From Acipenser ruthenus (taxonomy: Eukaryota; Chordata; Actinopteri; Acipenseriformes; Acipenseridae), in assembly GCF_902713425.1 (NCBI RefSeq), contig NC_081245.1, positions 5,038,959-5,102,958 of the forward strand: a DNA stretch of 64,000 nt, read 5' to 3'. Of this stretch, positions 1 to 10,039 are shown piece after piece. The translations under genes were made by a program, and so were the position numbers. A model generated the notes under the pieces. The model saw only the letters and a list, made by a program, of their open reading frames with translations. It made no database searches and was not told the DNA's origin. The first letter of the stretch is position 1; each line of letters begins with the position of its first letter.

Positions 1-255
1 GAGAGGAGAGAGAAGGGAGGAGAGAGGAAGGGGAGAGGAGAGAGAGGGAGGAAGGGAGAGGAGGGGAGAGGAGAGAGAAAGGGGAGGAGAGGAGAGAGAG
101 AGAGGAAGGGAGGAGAGAGAGAAGAGTAGAGAGAGGGGAGAGGAGAGAGGAAGGGGAGAGGAGAGAGAGGGAGGAAGGGAGAGGAGGGGAGAGGAGAGAG
201 AGAGGGGAGGAGAGGAGAGAGAGAGGAAGGGAGAGGAGGAGAGAGGAGGGGAGAG
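1..255. repeat. GA-rich simple repeat
   Basis: Nearly pure purine tract of GAGAG, GGGGA and GGAAG words, running off the left edge of the window. It breaks up into ordinary sequence at about 256. No gene is visible in it. Confidence 0.95.
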
Positions 256-369
256 ATTGTTTCTCTGTAGATAATTTTTTCAAGGTCAGTGACCTGCGCA
301 ACTAGATTGTATTTAATCTTTCCTGTTATTATAAAAAGTCTTAAAAAGAGTTTAATGCGATTGAGAATC

Positions 370-690
370 AAGTTCAGCCACCAGGAAAGAGTGAGAGAGG
401 AGAGGAGAGGGGAGAGAGAGTGAGAGTGGAGAGAGAGAGAGGAGAAATCAACTCTGTCATCTGTCATAACATTAATTACTGCTACCTGCTGATTCCTAAA
501 ACAGTAAAACACAGTGATCTGACCTTGAGAGAGAGACAGGAGAGAGGAGCGAGAGGAGAGAGGAGAGAGAGAGAGAGAGAGAGAGGAGAGAGGAGCGAGA
601 GGTGAGAGGAGAGAGAGAGGAGAGAGGAGCGAGAGGAGAGAGGAGAGAGAGAGAAAGGAGAGAGGAGCGAGAGGAGAGAAAGGAGAAGAG
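370..690. repeat. GA/GAGAGGAGC microsatellite tracts
   Basis: Two purine-rich tracts (about 390-445 and 525-690) built of GAGAGAG and GAGGAGCGA words, separated by about 80 bp of unique sequence. The short reading frames across them are low-complexity Ser/Leu or Glu/Arg strings and are not genes. The tract abuts the duplicated flank downstream of gene A at about 690-780. Confidence 0.9.
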
Positions 691-998
691 ATTGTCACAC
701 AATTCACTCTATAATCCACCAAGTATGTAGTAAAAAAATAAAAAAGAAAAAAGAAAAATATTTATTTTAAAACAGTCACTGGATCTTTGTCTCTTGTAGC
801 AGCACTGCTTCACTCTCAGAATACAAGGAGGCGCTCCGGTCTGAACGAGTTTGAACCTTAAAGTGCTTCTTAATGCCGCTGTCTTCACCCTTCAACACAG
901 CCGTGAGACTTTCAATGATGAGCCACGGAGTGGCTTCTCTACACCTGGAGACGCGCGTCACCTCCAAGCGCCGCCTCACTAACTTTCCTAACCACACT

Positions 999-1012
999 GC
1001 GCCCCCTGGTGG
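999..1012 (-). promoter_or_regulatory. CTCF-like core downstream of gene A
   Basis: Read on the minus strand this is CCACCAGGGGGCGC, a match to the CTCF core consensus CCASYAGRKGGCR. It has the same position and orientation relative to the gene as in B, C, D and E. Binding is inferred only. Confidence 0.55.
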
Positions 1013-1490
1013 CAGTGACCTGTCAGTACTCCCTTAACTTCGTATGCGAATGCTTTCGGATTCCTTCACACAGCTGCTGTGAGCGAGATCCACACGGAGA
1101 TGGACAGACACCCCACACGAGGTCCAAATGAAAATATATACTTTTTATTATTAAAAAAATCATTCATTAAATCAAAGGGAGGGCAGCGAACCGATCCTTT
1201 GTGATCCGGGAGCAGTGATTTGCGGGACCGTTTCACAGCGGCCACAAAAGACACACATCCACACGATCACAATGTGCAGCTTCCAAGTTATTACAGCGAT
1301 ACATTTACCAATTAAATGATACAATATCCTGATCGATTCAACAACGCCGCTGACCAGCCCAGCAATCATTATTCATTCATTCATTCAGCATTGAGGGAGT
1401 TATTATTTACAGAGCTTGCAAAGCTGTAGATGGTATAACACATCAATAGAGCATTGTGTTTAACTGAACATTATTCCAGAACGCATATTC

Positions 1491-1496
1491 TTTATT
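1491..1496 (-). promoter_or_regulatory. Candidate poly(A) signal of gene A
   Basis: AATAAA on the minus strand, about 335 bp past the SPRY stop codon of gene A. The same hexamer lies at the equivalent place after B (9744-9749), C (24961-24966), D (34907-34912) and E (46808-46813). Confidence 0.5.
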
Positions 1497-1581
1497 CAGT
1501 GTTGTTCTTTAACCAGTTCATGTTCTAGTTTTTGTAATTGTATTTCTACATGGATTCGAGGCGCTCAGACCAAACACCCAC

Positions 1582-1591
1582 GTCACGTGAC
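1582..1591. promoter_or_regulatory. GTCACGTGAC E-box palindrome
   Basis: Perfect 10-bp palindrome with a CACGTG core, of the kind bound by USF/MITF-type bHLH-ZIP factors. It is conserved downstream of B (9835-9844), C (25052-25061), D (34998-35007) and E (46713-46722), where the surrounding sequence is also conserved. Function is inferred. Confidence 0.4.
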
Positions 1592-1732
1592 GAGGGAGAG
1601 GGGTGGAGGAGGGTGAACATGTTCTGTTAGAATATATTTAATAGTTTTCTAAACATCGTTACATTTGTCACTTTGATCATCATTTTCTATTTAAAATGTT
1701 TCCGTTCCTTTTCAATGTTAATAGATAGTCAT

Positions 1733-1734
1733 TA

Positions 1735-1797
<63 letters not shown>
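1733..1797. repeat. (ATT)n microsatellite after gene A stop
   Basis: About 20 TTA/ATT triplets some 30 bp beyond the stop codon of gene A. Every gene of the cluster has a trinucleotide tract of different length here: B about 9991-10008, C 25196-25230, D 35148-35184, E 46536-46573, F 53399-53476, G 61430-61475. The tract is therefore ancestral to the family and mutates quickly. Confidence 0.9.
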
Positions 1798-1799
<2 letters not shown>

Positions 1800-2367
1800 T
1801 CCCTATTGTTTATGTTGAACACATTGGGCTAGTCCACTTTTATAACTGTCTTCATAGGACACACTCTGAGAGGGGCAGAACAGAGAGTCCAGAAACATGG
1901 AAACATTCTCTCAGTAAATCTGTGTTTAAAAGTGTAGAGAGGTTTTCTCATATCACTGGAGTCAAAGAATGCCACCTCCCCCCCGTCACAGTCCAGCTGA
2001 ACTCTGATCTTCTGGGGTTTCTTCTCCACAGTGAGTCGTGTCGGTGGTGAGGTCCATCCCCAGTACTGATCCCCATCCTCCAGGGAGATAACCCAGTATC
2101 CTGCTTCTGGCTTCCAGGGGTATATCACATTCCTCTGGCTGGACTCTTTAGTCACACCCAGATACCAGTAAGTACTGCTTCCCAGTTCCACGTCCCAACA
2201 GTGTTTCCCTGAAGTGAACCCATCAGAGCCCAGCACACAAGCATAGGGATCAAACCGCTCTGGGTTGTCAGGAAGCTGCTGTTTCTCATCACTGAGTCTC
2301 ACACTTGTTAGATCCTCAGACAGTATCAGGGCAGGGTGTGCTGTGTTGGGATCCAGAGTCACTGGAG

Positions 2368-3106
2368 CTGAGAGAGGAAATGAGAGACAGGTTTAGAAAT
2401 GAGAACATCTACCTGCAAGCATTTTAATAAATTACATGCTAAGAATGGTATATTTTTCTCAAATATTATTATTCAATATCAAACATAACTTTTAAAAATG
2501 GAAATCCCCTTAAAAACATCAAAGAAACAGCATCTGAACCTGTTTAAATCAGATCCATTCACAGCGTGTGTAAACCCAGCCCTGATTGGCTGAGAGGGTG
2601 TACAGTATAAAAATGCTGAACTGATGCCCGGCTGGATAATTTGAGTAGAACTCTGGCTCCAGAACTCTGGTCAGTGAGAATTGTTGCTGCTCACAGAGTT
2701 CTATTACAGAGCTCTAGAACAGAACACTGTGACACTGCTCAGCACTAACATTCTTAGAGCTCTGGGAGCATTCCAAGACAATGGGCTGAACTCAGAGAAG
2801 TCTGTGTTCTACTGCAGTGGTTTCTTTACAAGGAGTTTCAATGCAGACCAGCATGGGATCAGAAAGCCTTTTGCTCTCTTGGAATGCTCTTCCAGCTCAC
2901 CTCAATACTATGAGCAGCTCACAGTGTTTAATATTGAACTGAGAGATGATCACTCTGATGGATACAAGTGTATTTGCTACAGGTGTGTACATTTCATTGT
3001 GTATTATTATTGATTGTAGAGAGCTGTATCTTGCTGCTTACACACATTGTGGATTGTGGTTATATGCCCCCCCCCCTCCTTTGTGATGCTGCCCCACAGG
3101 ACTCAC
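2368..3106 (+). other. Intron 5 of A with antisense promoter-like segment and ORF
   Basis: On the strand opposite the gene there is a CCAAT-type box (ATTGG, 2585-2589), a TATA-like TATAAAAA (2606-2613) and an open frame at 2681-3013 (110 codons) with no family I recognise. The ORF-bearing part recurs in intron 5 of B, C, D and E. The promoter-like part recurs only in D (ATTGG 35986-35990, TATATAAA 36007-36014). Frameshifting or stop differences among copies argue against a conserved protein. It could be a repeat fragment or antisense transcription unit. Confidence 0.35.
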
Positions 3107-4182
3107 TGTATTGAACAATCCCCAGCATCTTCTCCCACACTTTGTACTTCAGAGAGCCCAGGTGCTCGGCTACATCTATCAGCGCTCCTGAAACACACTG
3201 TGGATCCTGCAGTGTGCACTCGGCTCTGCAATCATATTCAGGAGTTAGTGCTGCTCTGTGTTTGCATTCAATACAATACAAGAGAGGAAGACAGGCCACA
3301 TCTTACATACCTTCTCTGTGTGTCTTTGTACTTCTGAAACAAACAAGGACATGAATTGAGACATTATTAAAACACAAATACCACTTTGATAGAAAACAGC
3401 AGCACTGTTCAAATGTGTACTGACATAAATGCTTGTAAAGTCCCATTCATAGTGTAGTAGTGAGTGTGCATTCACAATAAGAACATGTCACACACAGTTA
3501 AACAATCACTACCTGCAGGAAGAAGATGTCTTCAGCTTCCATCTCCTTTTCTATCACTCTGATTGTGTCTGAAAGGGATGAGATTTCTCTTGTAAGTTTT
3601 TCAATCTTCTCTTTCATGATTCTTCCCTTTTGTTCCTCTTCCCCCCTCAGTGCAGCTATCCTGGCCTTTTCTTCATCTCGTAGAAACTGGCGAAATTTTT
3701 CAAACTCCTCCTTTATCTGCCTCTCTGTTTGCTGGGCTTGTTTCTATACAAGAAAAGGATCACTTTAGAGTTAGTTTGGGTGTCCAGTGAAAATGTATGT
3801 TGTGTATTGTTTCAATCACTAATCTAGTTCTCTTACCTTGATGTGCTTTGCTGTTTTATCACACTCGTTTTTAACTTTATTAAAGGTTTTCAGCTTGTCC
3901 TGCAAGGACTTCAGTGCAGTCTTGAGTTCTCCCTGAAATGCAATGAAACCCAGAGCTTGCACATCACTGTTAACACATGCCTGGCTAGTAGAAATATGAA
4001 TGCAGTGTGTGAGAAATCCCCTCAGCACTGGGGCTGCCACTGGGGGCTCTCATAGCAACAAACCCCCTGCTCTGGAGATTTGTGACGCATCAATAAAGAC
4101 TCTGACTGACTGGCAGATTCAAACGAGCTTCTGATATTTAAGAATAGAGATGAGGCAGAAGCGTGCAGCCACAGACCCAGCA

Positions 4183-4585
4183 GACAGGGGGTAAGAGAGG
4201 AGAGAGGGGTAGGAGAGGAGAGACAAGGGGTAAGAGAGGAGAGACAGGGAGTAAGAGAGGAGAGACAGGGAGTAAGAGAGGAGAGACAGGGGTTAAGAGA
4301 GGAGAGAGGGGGTAAGAGAGTAGAGACAAGGGGTAAGAGAGGAGAGACAGGGGTAAGAGAGGAGAGACAGGGGGGTAAGAGAGGAGAGACAAGGGGTAAG
4401 AGAGGAGAGACGAGGGGGGTAAGAGAGGAGAGACAGGGGGTAAGAGAGGAGAGACAGGGGTAAGAGAGGAGAGACAGGGGTTAAGAGAGGAGAGACAGGG
4501 GTTAAGAGGAGAGACGGGGTAAAAGAGGAGAGACAAGGGGTAAGAGAGGAGAGACAGGGGGGTAAGAGAGGAGAGGGGGGTAACA
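4183..4585. repeat. GGTAAGAGAGGAGAGACAG minisatellite, intron 1 of A
   Basis: About 20 imperfect copies of a 20-22-bp purine-rich unit. Short versions sit at the same intronic place in B (about 12462-12570), D (37785-37830) and again at 4985-5030. Related copies lie downstream of F (about 53690-53805). Array length differs greatly between genes, as expected for an unstable minisatellite. Confidence 0.9.
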
Positions 4586-4599
4586 CACTTGGTGGGCGG

Positions 4600-5521
4600 G
4601 GCAAGTTTGTGTTATATATAGCTGATCTGGATGTTTACTTGAATGGCACTCTACTGTGAGTTTCTTCCCAATGCTTAAAACTAAGACACAAAGCACGGTA
4701 CCACTGCTGTTCAATTATCCAGCTTTAATTTCTGAAACAGATAACAATGATATGTGTTTTACAAGCAGTCTCACTCTTATTCACTCACCTACACTGCACT
4801 ATCAGGTCTAATGTACTAACCCAACCTCCAGTGCACCTACTGTTGCTCCCTAGTGGCCGGAGGCCGTCATAACTACCTTATATTATTAGATAAAGAGTTT
4901 CAGGTTACTTTCCTCCACAGGACTACTCACTATAATAACCCAAGCAAAAATACTTGGGGGTGTCTATTCCAAGGTCCCTACACAGGGGTAAGAGAGGAGA
5001 GACAGGGGGTAAGAGAGGAGAGACAGTGTACCGTGCATGAATCTAATATCTTGATGAGTCAGTTATTTATCATGCGGAAATCAAAAGTCACATGACCCCA
5101 GTTAGGTCATAGTAGAGAATGCTTAACTGACAACACCCTTAGACTTCTGTGAAGAAGTCAGTGCAAGGATGGGCTGTGAAAGAGTGTGTGATGTAATATA
5201 TCATTCAGAAGGGCTTGGATCTGAACAGGCGTGCCAGTAGAAAGACCTTTGTGCTGTAATAGAATCATCACTGTCTATAAGCAGACAGTGTGAGGAGGCA
5301 ATTCAATAGGAAACACAATGCTTGCTTATATAGTCAGCAGTGGAGAGTGAAAGTCAAGGAATAAAGTGTTCACATTGACTGAGTGATTCCCCTCCCCATT
5401 CCTGTCCTGCCTGTCTCTGATAGGGACTGTGTGAGGGTTTATAAGGGTTCAGGTGTGAATTCATTATTGCACACAGACACGCTCCCCTCCCCATTCCTGT
5501 ACCACCCCCACTCTGCACCCA

Positions 5522-5525
<4 letters not shown>
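4600..5525. other. Intron 1 of A, unique part
   Basis: No exon seen. The region is shared with intron 1 of B and D (for example 12600-13070 and 37850-38740) and is shortened or missing in C, E, F and G. It ends in a CT repeat at about 5525-5567, a tract also found at the matching place in every other copy. Confidence 0.6.
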
Positions 5526-5569
<44 letters not shown>

Positions 5570-6539
5570 GATATTGTAATAGGATTTGTTTTTCGCTCAG
5601 ACTTGTTGGATCTTGTTGTTTAAACTGCCTCATTATAATAACTCTGTATAATATGCTGTGAAAAGAGAATACTGTGTTTACATTTTCACATGAATATTGT
5701 TTCTATACCTTATAATCCTGTGCAGCCTCCTGAACAGGACGGAGCTTGTGATTCTCATGTTTCTTTGAAGTTTGACACAAAACACAGACAGCCTCTTTAT
5801 CATCCACACAGAAGAGCTTCAGTTTCTCATCATGCAGACTGCAGAGTATTCCAGTATGTGCTTTAGAAGCCATAATATTCCTGAGCGTGAAATTGGGTGG
5901 ACGATCCAAGTTTCCTTCTCTTTCCACCACTGATCCAGAAATGCTTTACAGAAGCTGTGGTTACAATGAAGAGTTACAGCGTCCTTGAAAATCTCACAGC
6001 AAAGTCCAGAACCTCGAACTTTGTCCCTGCAGATTAGAATCATGAGTCATGAGGCTCCATCAACAGCACTAATTTACCACCGACTTTAACCTGCAGATAA
6101 CTGATTACTGAGATTCCTGAGTCTGCACTCTTTGCATTAACATGTCTAATACAATGTGGTGAAATGCAGCAGTCATGTATGGAACACCTCCACACAAGAG
6201 CTGTAGTTTATAATGAAAATAAAAACTCCTCGAAAAGCAAGGAAATTCATTGCAGAAAACTATGTTAATGCAGCAGTTAGGGTTGAACTCATCACCACAG
6301 AAGCAAGGAAATGTGGCGTTGGTTTTTTTCATTTACAAAACATGTGTTTTAATTAGTACTGTAAGCATTTGATCAACTAATCCAAACTACAGGGCGGGTC
6401 TTGGGTTATTCTGAACTAATTAACAACAAATCTAAACATTCTTAACGAATGCCCAATCGTTTGGGGAGGCGGAGCGTTAGGATTTGATTAGCTCAGTTTA
6501 GCCGCTCTCTCATATGCTGTGATAATATTATCCAGTGTC

Positions 6540-6890
6540 TACCTAATAACCAGCTCTGTGTTGCACACGGATGGGCTGTGTTCTTTGGTTGAGCATCCCA
6601 TCCATGTGTCCTTATGAGAAGCGACAAACAGGAGAAGAGTTCCTGGAAACGCTGTGGAGTTAATTATTATGCAGCCACTCCTTAATGATACTTTGATCTG
6701 AGTTACAAGACCAAGCAAAGAGCTTTCCACAAGGGAGCAGCACTGGAACACTGAACACATGACGAGTTCAGCTTCAGCACAGCAATTCATTTTATTAGGG
6801 GCTCTCATGAGAACAGTGAGTCTTTTATTCAGATGCCTTCATTGTGACACGCATCGGACCTGGACTCATACTCTCACACTCACCTCATAA
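6540..6890 (-). promoter_or_regulatory. Conserved upstream segment of gene A with GAS-like site
   Basis: This segment recurs upstream of E (43065-43312) and F (50434-50790) in the same orientation to the gene. It contains TTCCTGGAA (6640-6648), a perfect TTCNNNGAA palindrome of the STAT/GAS type, present in E (43284-43292) and F (50663-50671). It may be promoter or a 5' noncoding exon. The open frame across it in A and F (about 89-109 codons) starts just after the same ATG but is not recognisable. Confidence 0.45.
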
Positions 6891-9020
6891 CACAGGGGTA
6901 TTCAATTACATTCACTTCAAGGAAACATTGCTGGGAAACACGGGGGGGCTCACATAGTTGACCACCTGTGATGCGCGTGCGATAAGCCCTCCTCGTCCGC
7001 CGGTAAAACAAATAAAATACATGTTGATGCAAATTTCACACTTGTTGGAGCAGCGTATTCTCACACAATGCCGAACAGCGCTGGAGAAAGGCAGACCTTC
7101 GGGCAATATTTAAATACATACAAACTCGTCATTGTGTGTGCATTTCATCATCAAAATATGCACAGACCAAGTGAGTTTCATAATGAGGAATAACACAGAG
7201 GCACAAAGTCTAAAAATATTTATGTAAGATTCAAGCAACAAGACAACGTGTGAACCACGCTGCAGATCAGATGCACTGTCCTTAGAGGTCTTTTTAAAAT
7301 AAACACAAATACAATACATCGATCTTCGGCACTAAAATGCTTTCATTGTGTTCGACGCGTTTAATAGGTCTATTCACACTGTATAAATTGTGCTGGTCTC
7401 TACAGTAACACAGATCACACTTGAAAACACGTCACACACACCCGTGCTAACCGGGAGAGTTCCGTCTTTCGTTCATTCGTGTGGAGACGCGTTGGGAGAC
7501 AAAGTTACTATTTTAAAGGCAGCGCGCTACAGCTTGGCATTGGGTAGCAGCTGTTTCTTATTAATACGGGGTTGGGAGATTGTTACATTTATTTCTGATC
7601 TCTCTACCTGTCTGTAAAGCTGTAATTAGCATCGTTTAACCAGGGGCTGGATTCAATCGAGCACGGATATTTTGTAGCTCTACGTTCCTTAATGAAAACT
7701 GATGGCTTTCCTCTCACTGTGAGGAGGATGCAGTCACTACACGACACGCCGCTGAATTCATAACATACAGATATCCTGTCGGGAGACACACGGCTTGATA
7801 AACTTAACAAATAGCAAACATGTAGAATTAACAAAGAAACCACTTGAAGTGTTAATTATCTCATGTGTTTGCATTAAAAGGGGCGCTATTTAAATTGCAA
7901 TGCGGGGATACAGAGCAATGAACCTGTAAGCAATGAAGCGAGTCGCGTTGCTTTTATCTGTGAGTAATTCTTCAGAGTGAAAGACAGATTGAAGTCAATG
8001 TCGTTGTAAATGGATTTGTTTAGATGTTGTTTTTATTTGAATTGTTTTCTCTCTTAGTAGTTTCATCCCTCCCTCCTTTCTAAACGTCTTGCGTCCCTCC
8101 TCGACATCCTTTATAAATGTCTTGCGTCCCTCCTCGACATCCTTTATAAACGTCTTGCGTCCCTCCTCGCCTTCCTTTAATAAATGTCTTGCGTTTCTTT
8201 TTTCAATTACAAAATATTCAACTCAAAATGTAACAATCAACAGCGATCAATGGAAAAGCTATTTTCTACTGGAAGCTAAAAATGAAACCGGCAGTTTGTC
8301 ATGCCGTGGCACGAAACACAGTTATACACCCATTAAAACAGACGTAAGATCACCTTGTTAATCTGCCTTCATTAACGACTGAACGCCTCTTCTGAGTTCT
8401 TACCGAAAACATAAAATGTCACTTTCTACTTGAATCCATACTAAAAAAAACATCTCCCATTCCAAATCCAGTCCCAGCATGAGGGTATAATGGAAATGAT
8501 GGTGCCTCACTGGCCTGGGCTGCTGCAGTCACAGTTATAAAAGGGCAGAGTGAATAGAAAACAACACGACACAGAGACAGCACCACTACAAACACACTTT
8601 AGAGCGCGATTTCTATGGTTTAATTCAATTAAAATCAGCGGCATACAGAGCGGGACTGGTTCTTACTGCCAGTAAATAGAAACGCAGCGAGGTTATGATT
8701 TGTTTATTGAGAGATGTATTGACACATGTTAACAGTGAAATATCCTTTCTTCTGGACGGTTTAAATGTGGTTCTGGAAGTTACAGAGATTAATTTGTAAT
8801 GTTTTGCCATCCCACACAGTTAAACACACAGTTATCATAGCGAAACCAGGGAAGAGACACGTCTTCACACAGAGACACAGAGAAGGAGGGGCTGGGATGG
8901 GTTACCTGGCTCAAGCACTAGATGGCGCTAGCTCTTCGAGAGAGAGAGATTGTCAAATAATTCAGTCTATAATCCACCAAGTATGTAGTAAAAAAATAAA
9001 ATAAAATTAATATTTGTTAC
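6891..9020. other. A-B spacer, inverted copy of E-F spacer
   Basis: No gene recognised. The sequence matches 47530-49400 (and on to 50434) in inverted orientation, so it duplicated together with the genes. Near 8080-8190 there are about three copies of a roughly 31-bp unit (TTGCGTCCCTCCTCGACATC), with the mirrored version at about 48370-48450. A CACTAGATGGCGC CTCF-like match sits at about 8917-8929 (plus), mirrored at about 47626-47638. Confidence 0.7.
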
Positions 9021-9023
9021 AAG

Positions 9024-10039
9024 TCATTGGATCTTTGTCTCTTGTAGCAGCACTGCTTCACTCTCAGAAAACAAGGAGGCGCTCCGGTCTGTACGAGTTT
9101 GAACCTTAAAGTGCTTCTTAATGTCGCTGTCTTCACCCTTCAACACAGCCGTGAGACTTTCACTGATGAGCCACGGAGTGGCTTCTCTACACCTGGAGAT
9201 GCGTGTCACCGCCAAGCGCCGCCTCACTAACTTTCCTAACCGCACTGCGCCCCCTGGTGGCAGTGACCTGTCAGTACTCCCTTAACTTCGTATGCGAATG
9301 CTTTCGGATTCCTTCACACAGCTGCTGTGAGCGAGATCCACACGGAGATGGACAGACACCCCACACGAGGTCCAAATTAAAATATATACTTTTTATTATT
9401 AAAAAAAAAAAATCATTCATTAAATCAAAGGGAGGGCAGCGAACCGATCCTTTGTGATCCGGGAGCAGTGATTTGCGGGACCGTTTCACAGCGGCCACAA
9501 AAGACACACATCCACACGATCACACTGTGCAGCTTCCAAGTTATTACAGCGATACATTTACCAATTAAATGATACAATATCCTGATCGATTCAACAACGC
9601 CGCGGACCAGCCCAGCAATCATTATTCATTCATTCATTCAGCATTGAGGGAGTTATTATTTACAGAACTTGCAAAGCTGTAGATGGTATAATACATCAAT
9701 AGAGCATTGTGTTTAATTGAATATTATTCCAGAATGCATATTCTTTATTCGGTGTTGTTCTTTAACCAGTTCATGTTCTAGTTTTTGTAATTGTATTTCT
9801 ACATGGATTCGAGGAGCTCAGACCAAACACCCGCGTCACGTGACGAGGGAGAGGGGTGGAGGAGGGTGAACATGTTCTGTTAGAATATATTTAATAGTTT
9901 TCTAAACATCGTTACATTTGTCACTTTGATCATCATTTTCTATTTAAAATGTTTCAGTTCCTTTTCAATATTAATAGACAGACAGTCATTAACATTATTA
10001 TTATTATTCATCCCTATAGTTTATGTTGAACACATTGGG
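9024..10039 (-). other. Duplicated downstream flank of gene B
   Basis: Same layout as the flank of gene A: short (ATT)n, GTCACGTGAC at 9835-9844, AATAAA (minus strand) at 9744-9749, CTCF-like core at 9247-9260 (minus). A 73-codon open frame (9024-9245, minus) beginning MRLGKLVRRRL is kept in A, B and E and partly in C. I do not recognise it. Confidence 0.7.

Larger units (their letters stand above)
780..1828 (-). other. Duplicated downstream flank of gene A
   Basis: About 1 kb that recurs downstream of genes B (9024-10039), C (24344-25261), D (34334-35216) and E (46504-47530), in the same orientation relative to each gene. Inside it, from the gene outward, lie an (ATT)n tract, a GTCACGTGAC palindrome, an AATAAA on the gene strand and a CTCF-like core. 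The part nearest the gene is probably 3' UTR. The far part holds a short open frame (776-997, minus) kept in several copies. Confidence 0.75.
1829..6043 (-). pseudogene. trim35-like: TRIM35/A33-like gene A, RING exon wrecked
   Basis: Minus-strand member of the TRIM cluster. Exons seen: degraded RING/B-box exon 5709 to about 6035, coiled-coil exons 3837-3932 and 3513-3743, the 23-nt exon 3311-3333, linker exon 3107-3225, and PRY-SPRY exon 1829-2367. The last five are open with good splice borders. The first exon has lost the initiator region, one RING cysteine is Phe (KAFLD), the CPVC zinc pair is missing, a frameshift separates RING from B-box, and part of the linker (VESFLKERS) is deleted. 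The B-box2 itself (CSLHDEK...CVLCQTS...HENH) is readable. It is the positional counterpart of intact gene F in the other arm. A shorter RING-less product from another promoter is possible but not shown. A pseudogene is the simplest reading. Confidence 0.85.

Noticed and set aside
4138-4714. Ser/Leu/Pro-rich frames on the minus strand in intron 1 of A
   Set aside because: Translations of the GTAAGAGAGGAGAG minisatellite.
7604-7843. 79-codon frame kept in the mirrored spacer at 48678-48917
   Set aside because: The spacer DNA is duplicated as a whole and the frame shows no family signature or preferential conservation.
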